A stretch of 64,000 bases of DNA from CAHJXF01 sp038225855 (GCA_038225855.1 JBBRQU010000020.1:1-64000), one strand, 5' to 3'. Positions 1 to 8,809 are shown, counted from the stretch's first letter. Program-made: numbers and translations. Notes: generated by a model not told the origin, from the letters alone.

Positions 1-16
1 CGCCGGGATGACATGA
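1..16 (+). CDS. rplR: Possible last codons of ribosomal protein L18 (partial)
   Basis: L18 normally precedes S5 in the spc operon. The frame starting at base 2 reads Ala-Gly-Met-Thr and stops at TGA 14-16. This resembles the Glu-Ala-Gly-Leu tail common in L18, but only four residues are visible, so the call rests mainly on operon context. Confidence 0.35.
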
Positions 17-49
17 ATGGCGCCGACTTCGGTCGGCGATAAAAACGCT

Positions 50-571
50 ATGGCACGCATTCAGGCAAAGACCCCGATCGGCGAGGAACGCGACGACGGC
101 ATGCGCGAGAAGATGATCGCGGTCAATCGCGTGACCAAGGTCGTCAAGGGCGGACGCATCCTCGGCTTCGCTGCGCTGACGGTGGTCGGCGATGGAGACG
201 GTCGCATCGGCATGGGCAAGGGCAAGGCGCGTGAAGTGCCGGTGGCCGTGCAGAAAGCGATGGAAGAAGCGCGTCGCAAGATGTTCAAGGTGCAGTTGAA
301 GGGCAACACGCTGCAGCACACGGTGGTCGGCAAGCACGGCGCCTCGACGGTGCTGATGACGCCGGCCAAGGACGGCACCGGCGTGATCGCGGGTGGCCCG
401 ATGCGCGCGATCTTCGAAGCGATCGGGGTGACCAACGTGGTTGCCAAGAGCCTCGGATCGACCAACCCCTACAACCTGGTGCGCGCCACGTTGAACGGCT
501 TGCAGACCATGACGACGCCGGCCGAGATCGCGGCCAAGCGCGGCAAGTCGGTCGAAGAGATCACGGCTTAA
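50..571 (+). CDS. rpsE: 30S ribosomal protein S5
   Basis: S5 is a small-subunit protein that helps set decoding accuracy and binds 16S rRNA near the mRNA entry channel. The N-terminal half carries the S5 double-stranded RNA-binding fold, with the family stretches VNRVTKVVKGGR and GDGDGRIGMGKGKA. The C-terminal half has the second domain, including TNPYNLVRAT. I chose ATG 50, giving 173 residues that begin MARIQAK as in relatives. An in-frame ATG at 17 would add eleven residues that do not look like S5 and would abut the probable L18 stop. It lies ten bases upstream of rpmD in the spc operon. Confidence 0.97.
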   Translation: MARIQAKTPIGEERDDGMREKMIAVNRVTKVVKGGRILGFAALTVVGDGDGRIGMGKGKAREVPVAVQKAMEEARRKMFKVQLKGNTLQHTVVGKHGASTVLMTPAKDGTGVIAGGPMRAIFEAIGVTNVVAKSLGSTNPYNLVRATLNGLQTMTTPAEIAAKRGKSVEEITA

Positions 572-581
572 GGGAATTGTC

Positions 582-794
582 ATGACGAGCAAAGCAAAGG
601 CGACGGCCAGTAAAGAAGACGCGAAGACCGTCACGGTGACGCTCTTCAAGAGCATCAACGGCACGCGCGAGTCGCATCGCGCGACGGTGCGCGGACTCGG
701 TCTGCGCCGCATGAACAGCGTGAGTACGCTGGAAGACACGCCGGCTGTGCGCGGCATGATCAACAAGGTCTCGTACCTCGTGAAGGTGGTGTGA
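582..794 (+). CDS. rpmD: 50S ribosomal protein L30
   Basis: L30 is a small 23S rRNA-binding protein of the large subunit. The core from about residue 15 shows the family pattern: TVTLFKSINGTRESHRATV, then GLGLRRMNS and DTPAVRGMINKVSYLVKVV. At 70 residues it is about ten longer than most bacterial L30 proteins. The extra part is a Lys/Ala-rich N-terminal tail (MTSKAKATASKEDAK). The start follows a GGGAATTGTC ribosome-binding region and there is no internal ATG near the usual start, so the tail is probably real. It sits between rpsE and rplO in the standard order. Confidence 0.95.
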   Translation: MTSKAKATASKEDAKTVTVTLFKSINGTRESHRATVRGLGLRRMNSVSTLEDTPAVRGMINKVSYLVKVV

Positions 795-837
795 GCGGGG
801 CGCTGTCGCCTACCGCTCGCCTCGACGAAAGCTTCAA

Positions 838-1347
838 ATGAAACTGAACACCATCAAGCCCGCAGAGGGCGCCAAGCACGCCAAGCGCCGCGTCGGTCGC
901 GGCATCGGCTCGGGCCTGGGCAAGACCGCAGGCCGCGGGCACAAGGGTCAGAAATCACGCGCGGGCGGCTTTCACAAGGTCGGCTTCGAAGGTGGCCAGA
1001 TGCCGCTGCAACGTCGCTTGCCCAAGCGCGGATTCAGGTCGACGACCGCGCGCTTCGTCGCGGAAGTGCGCCTGTCGGACCTGGAAAAGTTGCCGGTCGA
1101 TCAGATCGATCTGCTCGCGTTGAAGCAAGCCGGGCTCGTCACGGATCTTCAGCGCTCGGCCAAGGTCATCTTGTCGGGCGAGTTGACGCGCAAAGTCACG
1201 TTGAGCGGCGTAGCTGCGACCAAAGGCGCCAAGGCCGCGATCGAAGCGGCAGGCGGCAGCGTCGCCGACATCGTGATCGCGCCGGTCGAGCGCAAGCTGA
1301 AGTCGAAGGAAGCGCGCGCTGCGGCGGCAACATCGGCTGCGGCTTGA
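838..1347 (+). CDS. rplO: 50S ribosomal protein L15
   Basis: L15 binds 23S rRNA and takes part in late assembly of the large subunit. The N-terminus has the Gly-rich, basic L15 signature (RRVGRGIGSGLGKTAGRGHK, residues about 18-37). It is followed by GFEGGQMPLQRRLPKRGF and a C-terminal alpha/beta domain. At 169 residues it is longer than the usual 144 or so. The surplus is an Ala/Lys-rich C-terminal tail after about residue 150 that is likely disordered. It lies just upstream of secY in the spc operon. Confidence 0.97.
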   Translation: MKLNTIKPAEGAKHAKRRVGRGIGSGLGKTAGRGHKGQKSRAGGFHKVGFEGGQMPLQRRLPKRGFRSTTARFVAEVRLSDLEKLPVDQIDLLALKQAGLVTDLQRSAKVILSGELTRKVTLSGVAATKGAKAAIEAAGGSVADIVIAPVERKLKSKEARAAAATSAAA

Positions 1348-1388
1348 GGCTCGCGCGCCGGCAAAGATCGAATCAAGGATAAAGACCC

Positions 1389-2723
<1,335 letters not shown>

Positions 2724-2751
2724 CCAGCCGTTCGAATCGAACAAGGAATAC

Positions 2752-2970
2752 ATGTCGAAGGACGATGTCATCCAGATGCAGGGCGAGATTCTCGAGAATC
2801 TTCCCAACGCGACGTTTCGCGTGAAGCTGGAGAACGGGCACGTGGTGTTGGGTCACATATCGGGAAAGATGCGCTTGCACTACATCCGCATCCTGCCCGG
2901 CGACAAGGTCACGGTCGAAGTTTCGCCGTACGACTTGTCGCGGGCGCGTATCACGTTCCGCGCCAAGTAG
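2752..2970 (+). CDS. infA: Translation initiation factor IF-1
   Basis: IF-1 is an OB-fold protein that occupies the ribosomal A site during initiation. The 72-residue length and sequence are typical, including IQMQGEILENLPNATFRVKL, GHISGKMRLHYIRILPGD and a C-terminal DLSRARITFRAK. An AAGGAATAC sequence precedes the ATG. Placement between secY and rpmJ is the usual betaproteobacterial arrangement. Many Burkholderiales have a second infA elsewhere; whether this genome does cannot be seen here. Confidence 0.96.
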   Translation: MSKDDVIQMQGEILENLPNATFRVKLENGHVVLGHISGKMRLHYIRILPGDKVTVEVSPYDLSRARITFRAK

Positions 2971-3033
2971 AGAACGCAGTCAGCCAGACGCAGTGAACAG
3001 ATTCAAGCAGCAACAACGGAAGTCGAGGATCAC

Positions 3034-3147
3034 ATGAAAGTACTCGCATCGGTCAAGCGGCTGTGCCGCAACTGCAAGATCATCAAGCGCAACGGCGTGG
3101 TGCGCGTGATCTGCGTCGATCCGCGCCACAAGCAGCGTCAAGGCTGA
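3034..3147 (+). CDS. rpmJ: 50S ribosomal protein L36
   Basis: L36 is the smallest large-subunit protein. This frame encodes 37 residues starting MKVLASVKRLCRNCKIIKRN. It keeps the zinc-ribbon set Cys11, Cys14, Cys27 and His32 of the zinc-binding form of L36, then a basic tail KQRQG. A GAGGA motif lies seven bases before the ATG. It sits between infA and rpsM, where L36 is expected. It is short enough to be missed by automatic calling, but length, motifs and context agree. Confidence 0.96.
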   Translation: MKVLASVKRLCRNCKIIKRNGVVRVICVDPRHKQRQG

Positions 3148-3190
3148 ACACGCGACGCGTGCCCATCATCAAAGATAGATAGGAACGAGC

Positions 3191-3556
3191 ATGGCCCGAA
3201 TCGCCGGCATCAACATCCCCAATCACCAGCACACCGACATCGGCCTGACGGCGATCTTCGGCGTCGGTCGTCCTCGTGCACGCTTCATCTGCGAAGCTGC
3301 CAAGGTGCCTCCGACCAAGAAGGTCAAGGACCTCGACGACGCCGAGATGGAGCGCCTGCGCGACCAGGTCGGCAAGTTCATGGTCGAAGGCGATCTGCGC
3401 CGCGACGTGTCGATGAACATCAAGCGATTGATGGATCTGGGCTGCTATCGCGGCCTGCGTCATCGCCGCGGCCTGCCGGTGCGCGGTCAACGTACGCGCA
3501 CCAATGCGCGAACGCGCAAGGGTCCGAAGAAGGCCGCCGCCTCGCTGAAGAAGTAA
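3191..3556 (+). CDS. rpsM: 30S ribosomal protein S13
   Basis: S13 sits in the head of the 30S subunit and forms intersubunit bridges with L5. The 121-residue product shows MARIAGINIPN at the start, the helix-hairpin region, and the basic C-terminal tail RGLRHRRGLPVRGQRTRTNA. The segment GVGRPRARFICEAAKVPP departs a little from the more usual GIGRTRAQKIC. A TAGGAAC ribosome-binding site precedes the ATG. It is the first gene of the alpha-operon segment (rpsM, rpsK, rpsD, rpoA, rplQ). Confidence 0.97.
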   Translation: MARIAGINIPNHQHTDIGLTAIFGVGRPRARFICEAAKVPPTKKVKDLDDAEMERLRDQVGKFMVEGDLRRDVSMNIKRLMDLGCYRGLRHRRGLPVRGQRTRTNARTRKGPKKAAASLKK

Positions 3557-3601
3557 GCAAGGCGAAGCGCCCTTCACTGCATAGATCGATAAGGAAACAG
3601 C

Positions 3602-4006
3602 ATGGCAAAAGCACCGAACGCCGCGGCATCGCAACGGGTCCGCAAGAAGGTCAAGAAGAACGTCTCGGACGGCATTGCGCACATCCACGCGTCCTTCAAC
3701 AACACCATCATCACGATCACCGATCGTCAGGGCAACGTGTTGTCGTGGGCGTCGTCGGGCGGCGCGGGCTTCAAGGGTTCGCGCAAGTCGACACCGTTCG
3801 CAGCGCAGGTCGCGTCCGAGACCGCGGGTCGTGCCGCGCAGGAACAAGGCATTAAGAACGTCGAAGTGCAGATCAAGGGCCCCGGCCCGGGTCGCGAGTC
3901 TTCGGTGCGTGCGTTGAATGCGCTCGGCATCAAGATCGTCAGCATCACCGACGTGACGCCGGTGCCGCACAACGGTTGCAGGCCACCCAAGCGCCGTAGG
4001 ATGTAA
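3602..4006 (+). CDS. rpsK: 30S ribosomal protein S11
   Basis: S11 lies on the 30S platform near the Shine-Dalgarno helix. The 134-residue product has the expected core: GIAHIHASFNNTIITITD, WASSGGAGFKGSRKSTPFAA, and the C-terminal DVTPVPHNGCRPPKRRRM that is nearly invariant in bacteria. The start follows AAGGAAACAGC. It is separated by 133 bases from rpsD, an unusually long gap for this operon, and the gap contains two hairpins. Confidence 0.97.
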   Translation: MAKAPNAAASQRVRKKVKKNVSDGIAHIHASFNNTIITITDRQGNVLSWASSGGAGFKGSRKSTPFAAQVASETAGRAAQEQGIKNVEVQIKGPGPGRESSVRALNALGIKIVSITDVTPVPHNGCRPPKRRRM

Positions 4007-4014
4007 TCACAAAG

Positions 4015-4041
4015 ACGAGACAAGGCAGCGCCTTGTCTCGT
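4015..4041 (+). promoter_or_regulatory. Hairpin between rpsK and rpsD (11-bp stem, no U-tract)
   Basis: ACGAGACAAGG at 4015-4025 pairs perfectly with CCTTGTCTCGT at 4031-4041 around a five-base loop. No T-run follows, so a classic intrinsic terminator is unlikely. A second hairpin (CGTTCC 4107-4112 with GGAACG 4116-4121, three-base loop) ends only a few bases before the rpsD ribosome-binding site AAAGGAAA. Because S4 represses the alpha operon at the RNA level in other bacteria, these could be regulatory or processing structures. That function is inference. Confidence 0.55.
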
Positions 4042-4139
4042 AGATAAGTGCTTTTAAGCCGCTTTACATTTGCTCGACGCCCTCCGGGTTCAAAGATCGA
4101 GCTAACCGTTCCCCGGGAACGTACTGAAAGGAAATACAC

Positions 4140-4763
4140 GTGGCACGTTATATCGGACCCAAATGCAAGCTCTCGCGTCGCGAGGGAACCGACCTGTTCC
4201 TGAAGAGCGCGCGGCGTTCGCTCGAGTCGAAGTGCAAGCTCGACAGCAAGCCCGGCCAGCATGGCCGCACCTCGGGCATGCGCACCTCGGACTACGGCAA
4301 GCAGTTGCGCGAGAAGCAGAAGGTCAAGCGCATGTACGGCATTCTCGAGCGCCAGTTCCGCCGCTATTTCGAAGAAGCCGATCGTCGCAAGGGCAACACC
4401 GGTGAGAACCTGCTGGGTCTGCTCGAATCCCGTCTGGACAATGTCGTCTATCGCATGGGCTTCGGCTCGACCCGCGCCGAAGCGCGCCAGTTGGTCAGCC
4501 ACAAGTCGATCGCATTGAACGGCACGACGGCCAACATCGCGTCGATGCAGGTCAAGCCCGGCGACCTGGTCACGGTGCGCGACAAGGCGAAGAAGCAGAC
4601 CCGCATTCTCGAAGCGCTGTCGCTTTCATTGCAAGGAAACGTCCCGAGCTGGGTTTCGGTCGATTCGACCAAGATGGAAGGCACGTTCAAGCAGTTGCCC
4701 GAGCGCAGCGAAATCGCCGCCGACATCAACGAATCCCTGATCGTCGAGCTGTACTCACGATAA
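4140..4763 (+). CDS. rpsD: 30S ribosomal protein S4
   Basis: S4 nucleates 30S assembly by binding the 5' domain of 16S rRNA, and in many bacteria represses its own operon. The 207-residue product starts at GTG 4140 after AAAGGAAAT and begins MARYIGPKCKLSRREG. The S4 N-terminal domain covers about residues 3-95. The S4 RNA-binding domain follows from about residue 97 (LESRLDNVVYRMGFGSTRAE, QLVSHKSIALNG). The zinc-type cysteine cluster of some S4 proteins is absent. Long gaps with hairpins lie on both sides. Confidence 0.97.
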   Translation: MARYIGPKCKLSRREGTDLFLKSARRSLESKCKLDSKPGQHGRTSGMRTSDYGKQLREKQKVKRMYGILERQFRRYFEEADRRKGNTGENLLGLLESRLDNVVYRMGFGSTRAEARQLVSHKSIALNGTTANIASMQVKPGDLVTVRDKAKKQTRILEALSLSLQGNVPSWVSVDSTKMEGTFKQLPERSEIAADINESLIVELYSR

Positions 4764-4789
4764 ACACGGAGCTAGAAAGCACTCTTTCC

Positions 4790-4814
4790 CGAGACCGAAC
4801 TGCGTTCGGTCTCG
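4790..4814 (+). promoter_or_regulatory. Hairpin between rpsD and rpoA (11-bp stem, no U-tract)
   Basis: CGAGACCGAAC at 4790-4800 pairs perfectly with GTTCGGTCTCG at 4804-4814 across a TGC loop. It opens CGAGAC and closes GTCTCG, exactly like the rpsK-rpsD hairpin. No T-run follows. It may be a transcript-processing, pausing or attenuation element that tunes rpoA relative to the ribosomal genes; this is inference. Confidence 0.55.
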
Positions 4815-4914
4815 TAAGTCTGGCTTGTGAACGGCCACGCCTCAAGCCCTTTCCCAGTGGCGCCACCGCAGTCTTATCGGCTTAACGCGCCGAGGACATT
4901 GCAAAGGAAAATAA

Positions 4915-5898
4915 ATGGCAAGCAACTCATTTCTGAAACCGCGCCAGATCGAAGTCGAAGGCGCCGGTCCCAACGCTGCGAAAGTCACGATGGAACCCTT
5001 CGAGCGCGGCTACGGCCACACGCTCGGCAACGCGCTGCGACGCATCCTGCTGTCGTCGATGAACGGCTATGCGCCGACCGAAGTCTCGATCTCCGGCGTC
5101 GTGCACGAGTACTCGACCATCGACGGCGTGCAGGAAGACGTCGTCGACATCCTGCTGAACCTGAAGGGTGTGGTCTTCAAGCTGCACAACCGCGACGACG
5201 TCGTCGTTACGCTGAAGAAGGAAGGCGAAGGTCCGGTCACGGCCGCCGATCTCGAGCTGTCGCACGAAGTCGAAGTGATCAACCCCGAGCACGTCATCGC
5301 GAATCTTTCGCAGGGCGGCAAGCTCGACATGCAGATCAAGGTCGAGAAGGGCCGCGGCTATGTGCCGGGCAATCTGCGTGCGTTCGCTGAAGATCACAGC
5401 AAGACCATCGGCCGCATCGTTCTCGACGCGTCGTACAGCCCGGTGCGCCGCGTGAGCTACACGGTCGAATCAGCGCGCGTCGAACAGCGCACCGACCTCG
5501 ACAAGCTGGTGATGAACATCGAGACCAACGGCGTCATCTCGCCCGAGGAAGCAATCCGTCAGTCGGCGCGCATCCTGGTCGATCAGTTGAGCGTGTTCGC
5601 GTCGCTCGAAGGCACCGAGTCGTCTGCAGAAGCGCCGTCGCGCACGCCGCAGGTCGATCCGATCCTGCTGCGTCCGGTCGATGATCTCGAGCTCACGGTG
5701 CGCTCGGCCAACTGTCTTAAGGCCGAGAACATCTACTACATCGGCGACCTGATTCAACGCACCGAGAACGAATTGCTGAAGACCCCGAACCTGGGCCGCA
5801 AGTCGTTGAACGAGATCAAGGAAGTGCTGGCCTCGCGCGGTCTCACGCTCGGCATGAAGATCGAGAACTGGCCGCCTGTCGGATTGGAAAAAGCATAA
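4915..5898 (+). CDS. rpoA: DNA-directed RNA polymerase subunit alpha
   Basis: The alpha subunit dimerises to start core RNA polymerase assembly and contacts UP elements and activators. The 327-residue product has the N-terminal dimerisation domain (FERGYGHTLGNALRRILLSS; about residues 1-235), a short linker, and the C-terminal domain from about residue 250. That domain includes LELTVRSANCLKAENIYYIGDL and the helix-hairpin-helix segment TPNLGRKSLNEIKEVLASRG. The start follows AAAGGAAAATAA. It lies between rpsD and rplQ as in the standard alpha operon, with 150-170 base gaps on either side. Confidence 0.98.
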   Translation: MASNSFLKPRQIEVEGAGPNAAKVTMEPFERGYGHTLGNALRRILLSSMNGYAPTEVSISGVVHEYSTIDGVQEDVVDILLNLKGVVFKLHNRDDVVVTLKKEGEGPVTAADLELSHEVEVINPEHVIANLSQGGKLDMQIKVEKGRGYVPGNLRAFAEDHSKTIGRIVLDASYSPVRRVSYTVESARVEQRTDLDKLVMNIETNGVISPEEAIRQSARILVDQLSVFASLEGTESSAEAPSRTPQVDPILLRPVDDLELTVRSANCLKAENIYYIGDLIQRTENELLKTPNLGRKSLNEIKEVLASRGLTLGMKIENWPPVGLEKA

Positions 5899-5918
5899 GA
5901 AGCTTGCTTGAGGATTCA

Positions 5919-5946
5919 CGTCGGTCCGGTCATGACCAGACCGACG
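5919..5946 (+). promoter_or_regulatory. Hairpin between rpoA and rplQ
   Basis: CGTCGGTC (5919-5926) pairs with GACCGACG (5939-5946). After one mismatch, GGT (5928-5930) pairs with ACC (5935-5937) around a CATG loop. No T-run follows. It is the third such structure in successive gaps of the alpha operon, 124 bases before rplQ. Function not known; partial termination, pausing or RNA processing are options. Confidence 0.5.
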
Positions 5947-6070
5947 ACTTGCGGGTTGAAACATTGCCTCTCACGGGTCGATGATTGTGCCTCGGAAATA
6001 AAACCGAACCGCGCCGGCTCTACCGGCGATCGAAGAAGTCGGTCTCATAGATTCTTGAAAGGAAGTCGCC

Positions 6071-6463
6071 ATGCGTCACCGCCACGGATTGCGGAAACTC
6101 AACCGCACCTCGAGCCATCGACTGGCCATGTTTCGCAACATGACCAACTCGCTGCTCAAGTACGAAGTCATCAAGACCACGCTGCCGAAGGCGAAGGAAC
6201 TGCGTCGCGTCGTCGAGCCGATCCTTACCTTGGGCAAGGAGCCGACGCTCGCCAACAAGCGCCTCGCTTTCAATCGCCTGCGCGACCGCGAGATGGTGGT
6301 CAAGCTCTTCGAAGAACTCGGTCCGCGCTACAAGACGCGCAATGGCGGCTATCTGCGCATCCTCAAGTTCGGCTTTCGCGTCGGCGACAACGCGCCGATG
6401 GCGTATGTCGAATTGATGGACAGGCCGGAGCCGAGCGAAGTGCCCGAAGCAGCGACGTCCTGA
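6071..6463 (+). CDS. rplQ: 50S ribosomal protein L17
   Basis: L17 binds 23S rRNA near the exit-tunnel rim. The 130-residue product has the L17 signature MRHRHGLRKLNRTSSHR, then FRNMTNSLLKYEVIKTTLPK and a C-terminal NGGYLRILKFGFRVGDNAPM. GAAAGGAAGT lies just before the ATG. It is the last ribosomal gene of the alpha operon. The next gene (a NodI-like ATPase) begins 26 bases later without an obvious terminator, so read-through is possible. Confidence 0.97.
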   Translation: MRHRHGLRKLNRTSSHRLAMFRNMTNSLLKYEVIKTTLPKAKELRRVVEPILTLGKEPTLANKRLAFNRLRDREMVVKLFEELGPRYKTRNGGYLRILKFGFRVGDNAPMAYVELMDRPEPSEVPEAATS

Positions 6464-6489
6464 TCGATCGCAGCGTCACTTGATCGGCG

Positions 6490-7464
6490 ATGCCCGGCTC
6501 GCCATCCTTCGATCGCCGCGCAATAGGTGGCGCAGCGAGCGCCGCAGTCATCGACGCGGTGATCGAAATCCGCGGGCTCTGCAAGTCGTTCAACGGCAAC
6601 GAGGTCGTCAAGGACCTCGACCTGACGATCGCTCGCGGCGAATGCTTCGCGCTGCTCGGCCCGAACGGCGCGGGCAAGACCACGACGCTGCGTCTTTGCC
6701 TCGGGCTTACCGCGCCCGATGCGGGCACGATCACTCTGGCCGGGCTGCCGGTACCCATCAAGGGCCGCGAGGCGCGCATCCGCGTGGGCGTCGTGCCGCA
6801 GATGGACAACCTCGACCCGGACTTCACGGCCGCGGAGAACCTGCTCGTGTATGGCCGCTACTTCGGCATGTCGGACGCGACCATCAGCGCGCGCATTCCC
6901 TCGCTGCTCGAATTCGCGAGCCTTTCGGGAAAGCGCAACGCGCGCATCAGTGAATTGTCGGGCGGCATGAAGCGGCGCCTCACGCTCGCGCGCTCATTAG
7001 TCAACGACCCCGATGTGATCTTCATGGACGAGCCCACTACCGGCCTCGATCCGCAGGCGAGGCACCTTATCTGGGACCGATTGAAGACGCTGCGCACAGA
7101 CGGCAAGACGATCGTGCTGACGACGCATTTCATGGACGAGGCCGAGCGCCTCGCCGATCGCCTCGCGGTGATGGACGAGGGCGCCAAGATCGCCCAAGGC
7201 ACGCCGCGAGAACTGATCGCGGCTCACATCGAGGCCAGCGTGATCGAGGTTTATGGCGACGGCGTCAAGACCTGGGCCGAGACCAGCGGACGCGCATTGT
7301 CGGGACGGCTCGAGGTGAGCGGTGAGACCGCGTTCTGCTACACCGACGCGCCGCAAACCCTGCTCGATCATCTCGCGCATCAAACGCATCTGCGGTATCT
7401 GCATCGCCCCGCGAATCTCGAGGACGTATTCCTCAAGTTGACGGGGCGGGAGATGCGCGATTGA
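6490..7464 (+). CDS. NodI-like ABC transporter ATP-binding protein
   Basis: This is the ATPase half of an ABC-2 type exporter; with the NodJ-like permease downstream it probably exports a lipid-linked or small polar molecule. The 324 residues include Walker A GPNGAGKTT at about 57-65, the Q-loop VVPQMDNLDPDFT near 101-113, the signature LSGGMKRR at 156-163, Walker B VIFMDEPTTGLDP and the H-loop TTHFMDEA. The VVPQMDNLDPDFT/ENLLVYGRYFGM pattern is typical of the NodI/DrrA branch. No nodulation genes are nearby, so a role in Nod-factor export is not implied. ATG 6490 adds about 25 weakly conserved residues; GTG 6559 is an alternative. Confidence 0.85.
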   Translation: MPGSPSFDRRAIGGAASAAVIDAVIEIRGLCKSFNGNEVVKDLDLTIARGECFALLGPNGAGKTTTLRLCLGLTAPDAGTITLAGLPVPIKGREARIRVGVVPQMDNLDPDFTAAENLLVYGRYFGMSDATISARIPSLLEFASLSGKRNARISELSGGMKRRLTLARSLVNDPDVIFMDEPTTGLDPQARHLIWDRLKTLRTDGKTIVLTTHFMDEAERLADRLAVMDEGAKIAQGTPRELIAAHIEASVIEVYGDGVKTWAETSGRALSGRLEVSGETAFCYTDAPQTLLDHLAHQTHLRYLHRPANLEDVFLKLTGREMRD

Positions 7465-7471
7465 TGGCGCT

Positions 7472-7543
7472 GTCGTCCCTGCGAAAGCAGGGACCCGGTG
7501 TCGTACATCGAAAGATGCTGGATTCCCGCCTACGCGGGACGAC
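7472..7543 (+). repeat. Dispersed palindromic repeat (dRS3/REP-like) between nodI- and nodJ-like genes
   Basis: The element is bounded by GTCGTCCC (7472-7479) and GGGACGAC (7536-7543), a perfect outer inverted repeat. The left half folds into GTCCCTGC-GAAA-GCAGGGAC, the right half into TCCCGC-CTAC-GCGGGA, joined by a segment containing GCTGGATTCCCGC. This layout, with paired TCCCGC hairpins and a CTGGATTCCCGC core, matches a palindromic intergenic repeat common in beta- and gammaproteobacteria. Only this copy is in the window, so its copy number here is unknown. Confidence 0.7.
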
Positions 7544-7595
7544 GGGGCTATGCAATGACTATCGCTCATGGGGCAATCATCAATAGAATCACGCG

Positions 7596-8402
7596 ATGAC
7601 TTCCGCCGTCTCTCACCTTGCGGTCAGCCCCAACGCGTTTCCGGAGGTCAGCCTGCGCTGGCTGCCGATCTGGCGACGCAATTACCTAGTCTGGAAACGC
7701 ATGTTCGCGCAGAGCGTGTTCGGCAATGTCGCCGAGCCCCTCATCACACTGTTCGCATTCGGCTACGGCCTCGGCTCGCTACTCGCGCCGATCGACGGCG
7801 TGCGCTACATCGTGTTTCTCGCGTCGGGCTCGATCTGTATGAATGCGTTCAATGCCGCGACCTTCGAGTCGCTCTACTCTGCGTTCACGCGCATGCACGT
7901 GCAAAAGAGCTGGGAGGCGATGATGAACGCGCCGCTGTCTCTCGACGATGTGCTTGCCGCCGAGCTGATCTGGGCTGCGACCAAGAGCGTCTTCACCGGC
8001 ATCGCGATCCTGCTGGTGATCTTCGCGCTCGGGCTTTCGCGCGAATGGTCGATGCTGCTCGTGTTGCCGCTGCTGCTCCTGATCGGGCTGACCGCTGCCG
8101 CACTCGGGCTCGTCGTCAATGCCTACGCGAAGAACTACGATTTCTTCACCTATTACTTCACGATCGTCGTCACGCCGATGTGGTTTCTGTCGGGCGTGTT
8201 CTTTCCGTTCACGCAACTGCCGCCGTGGGTTCAGGCGTTCGCGCAATGGTTGCCCCTGTCGGCGGCGGTGGACATCGTGAGGCCGCTCGTCCTCGGACGC
8301 GTACCCGACAAGCCGCTCTTCGATCTCGCGATCCTGATTGCGTATTGCGTGGTGGGTTTCTGGCTCGCGGTCGTCGTCACGCGCCGGCGGCTCTTGAAAT
8401 GA
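7596..8402 (+). CDS. NodJ-like ABC-2 type permease
   Basis: This is the membrane half of the exporter encoded with the NodI-like ATPase. The 268-residue product has about six hydrophobic segments, starting near residue 40 (FGNVAEPLITLFAFGYGLGS). The ABC-2/NodJ landmark FTRMHVQKSWEAMMNAPLS lies in the first cytosolic loop. The late motif TPMWFLSGVFFPFTQLPPWV is typical of ABC-2 permeases of the NodJ/DrrB group. ATG 7596 gives a start close to the usual length of about 260. A palindromic repeat separates it from the ATPase gene. Substrate cannot be told from sequence. Confidence 0.85.
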   Translation: MTSAVSHLAVSPNAFPEVSLRWLPIWRRNYLVWKRMFAQSVFGNVAEPLITLFAFGYGLGSLLAPIDGVRYIVFLASGSICMNAFNAATFESLYSAFTRMHVQKSWEAMMNAPLSLDDVLAAELIWAATKSVFTGIAILLVIFALGLSREWSMLLVLPLLLLIGLTAAALGLVVNAYAKNYDFFTYYFTIVVTPMWFLSGVFFPFTQLPPWVQAFAQWLPLSAAVDIVRPLVLGRVPDKPLFDLAILIAYCVVGFWLAVVVTRRRLLK

Positions 8403-8449
8403 CCGCCGAACGCCGTTCGTAATGAAGCGCTGCGAACCACGACCAAACC

Positions 8450-8809
8450 ATGAGCCACGAAGTGATTCTCGATGCAGTTTTCATTTACACGACCGTAGCC
8501 GATCACGATGCAGCGAACCGACTTGCCGAGTTGCTGGTCGAACAGCACCTGGCTGCTTGCGTGCACATTGTTCCCGGTATCAAGTCGGTCTATCGTTGGC
8601 AGGGCACAGTGCAACGCGACGACGAAGTGCAACTCGTGATCAAGTCCGAGGCTGGTCGCTTCGAGGCGATTGAAACGCTGCTGCGCGAGCATCATCCCTA
8701 TAAACTCCCGGAGATCGTCGCGGTGCGCGTCGATCGCGGCTCGCGGCAGTATCTCGACTGGATCGCGAACGTGACTTCACCGAATGCCCGCGAAGAAATC
8801 AACCGATGA
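8450..8809 (+). CDS. cutA: Divalent-cation tolerance protein CutA
   Basis: CutA1 is a small trimeric ferredoxin-like-fold protein linked to copper tolerance, with no settled biochemical role. The 119 residues match the family: VFIYTTVADHDAANRLAELL at the start, LAACVHIVPGIKSVYRWQG, then DDEVQLVIKS and HPYKLPEIVAV. The conserved Cys of the LAACV motif is present. Its stop overlaps the dsbD start by four bases (ATGA), indicating translational coupling with a thiol-redox protein. The cutA-dsbD pair is common in betaproteobacteria, often right after rplQ. Confidence 0.95.
   Translation: MSHEVILDAVFIYTTVADHDAANRLAELLVEQHLAACVHIVPGIKSVYRWQGTVQRDDEVQLVIKSEAGRFEAIETLLREHHPYKLPEIVAVRVDRGSRQYLDWIANVTSPNAREEINR

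Noticed and set aside
5990..6030. Second small stem (GCCGG/CCGGC) in the rpoA-rplQ gap
   Set aside because: Five base pairs is within chance for this GC content.
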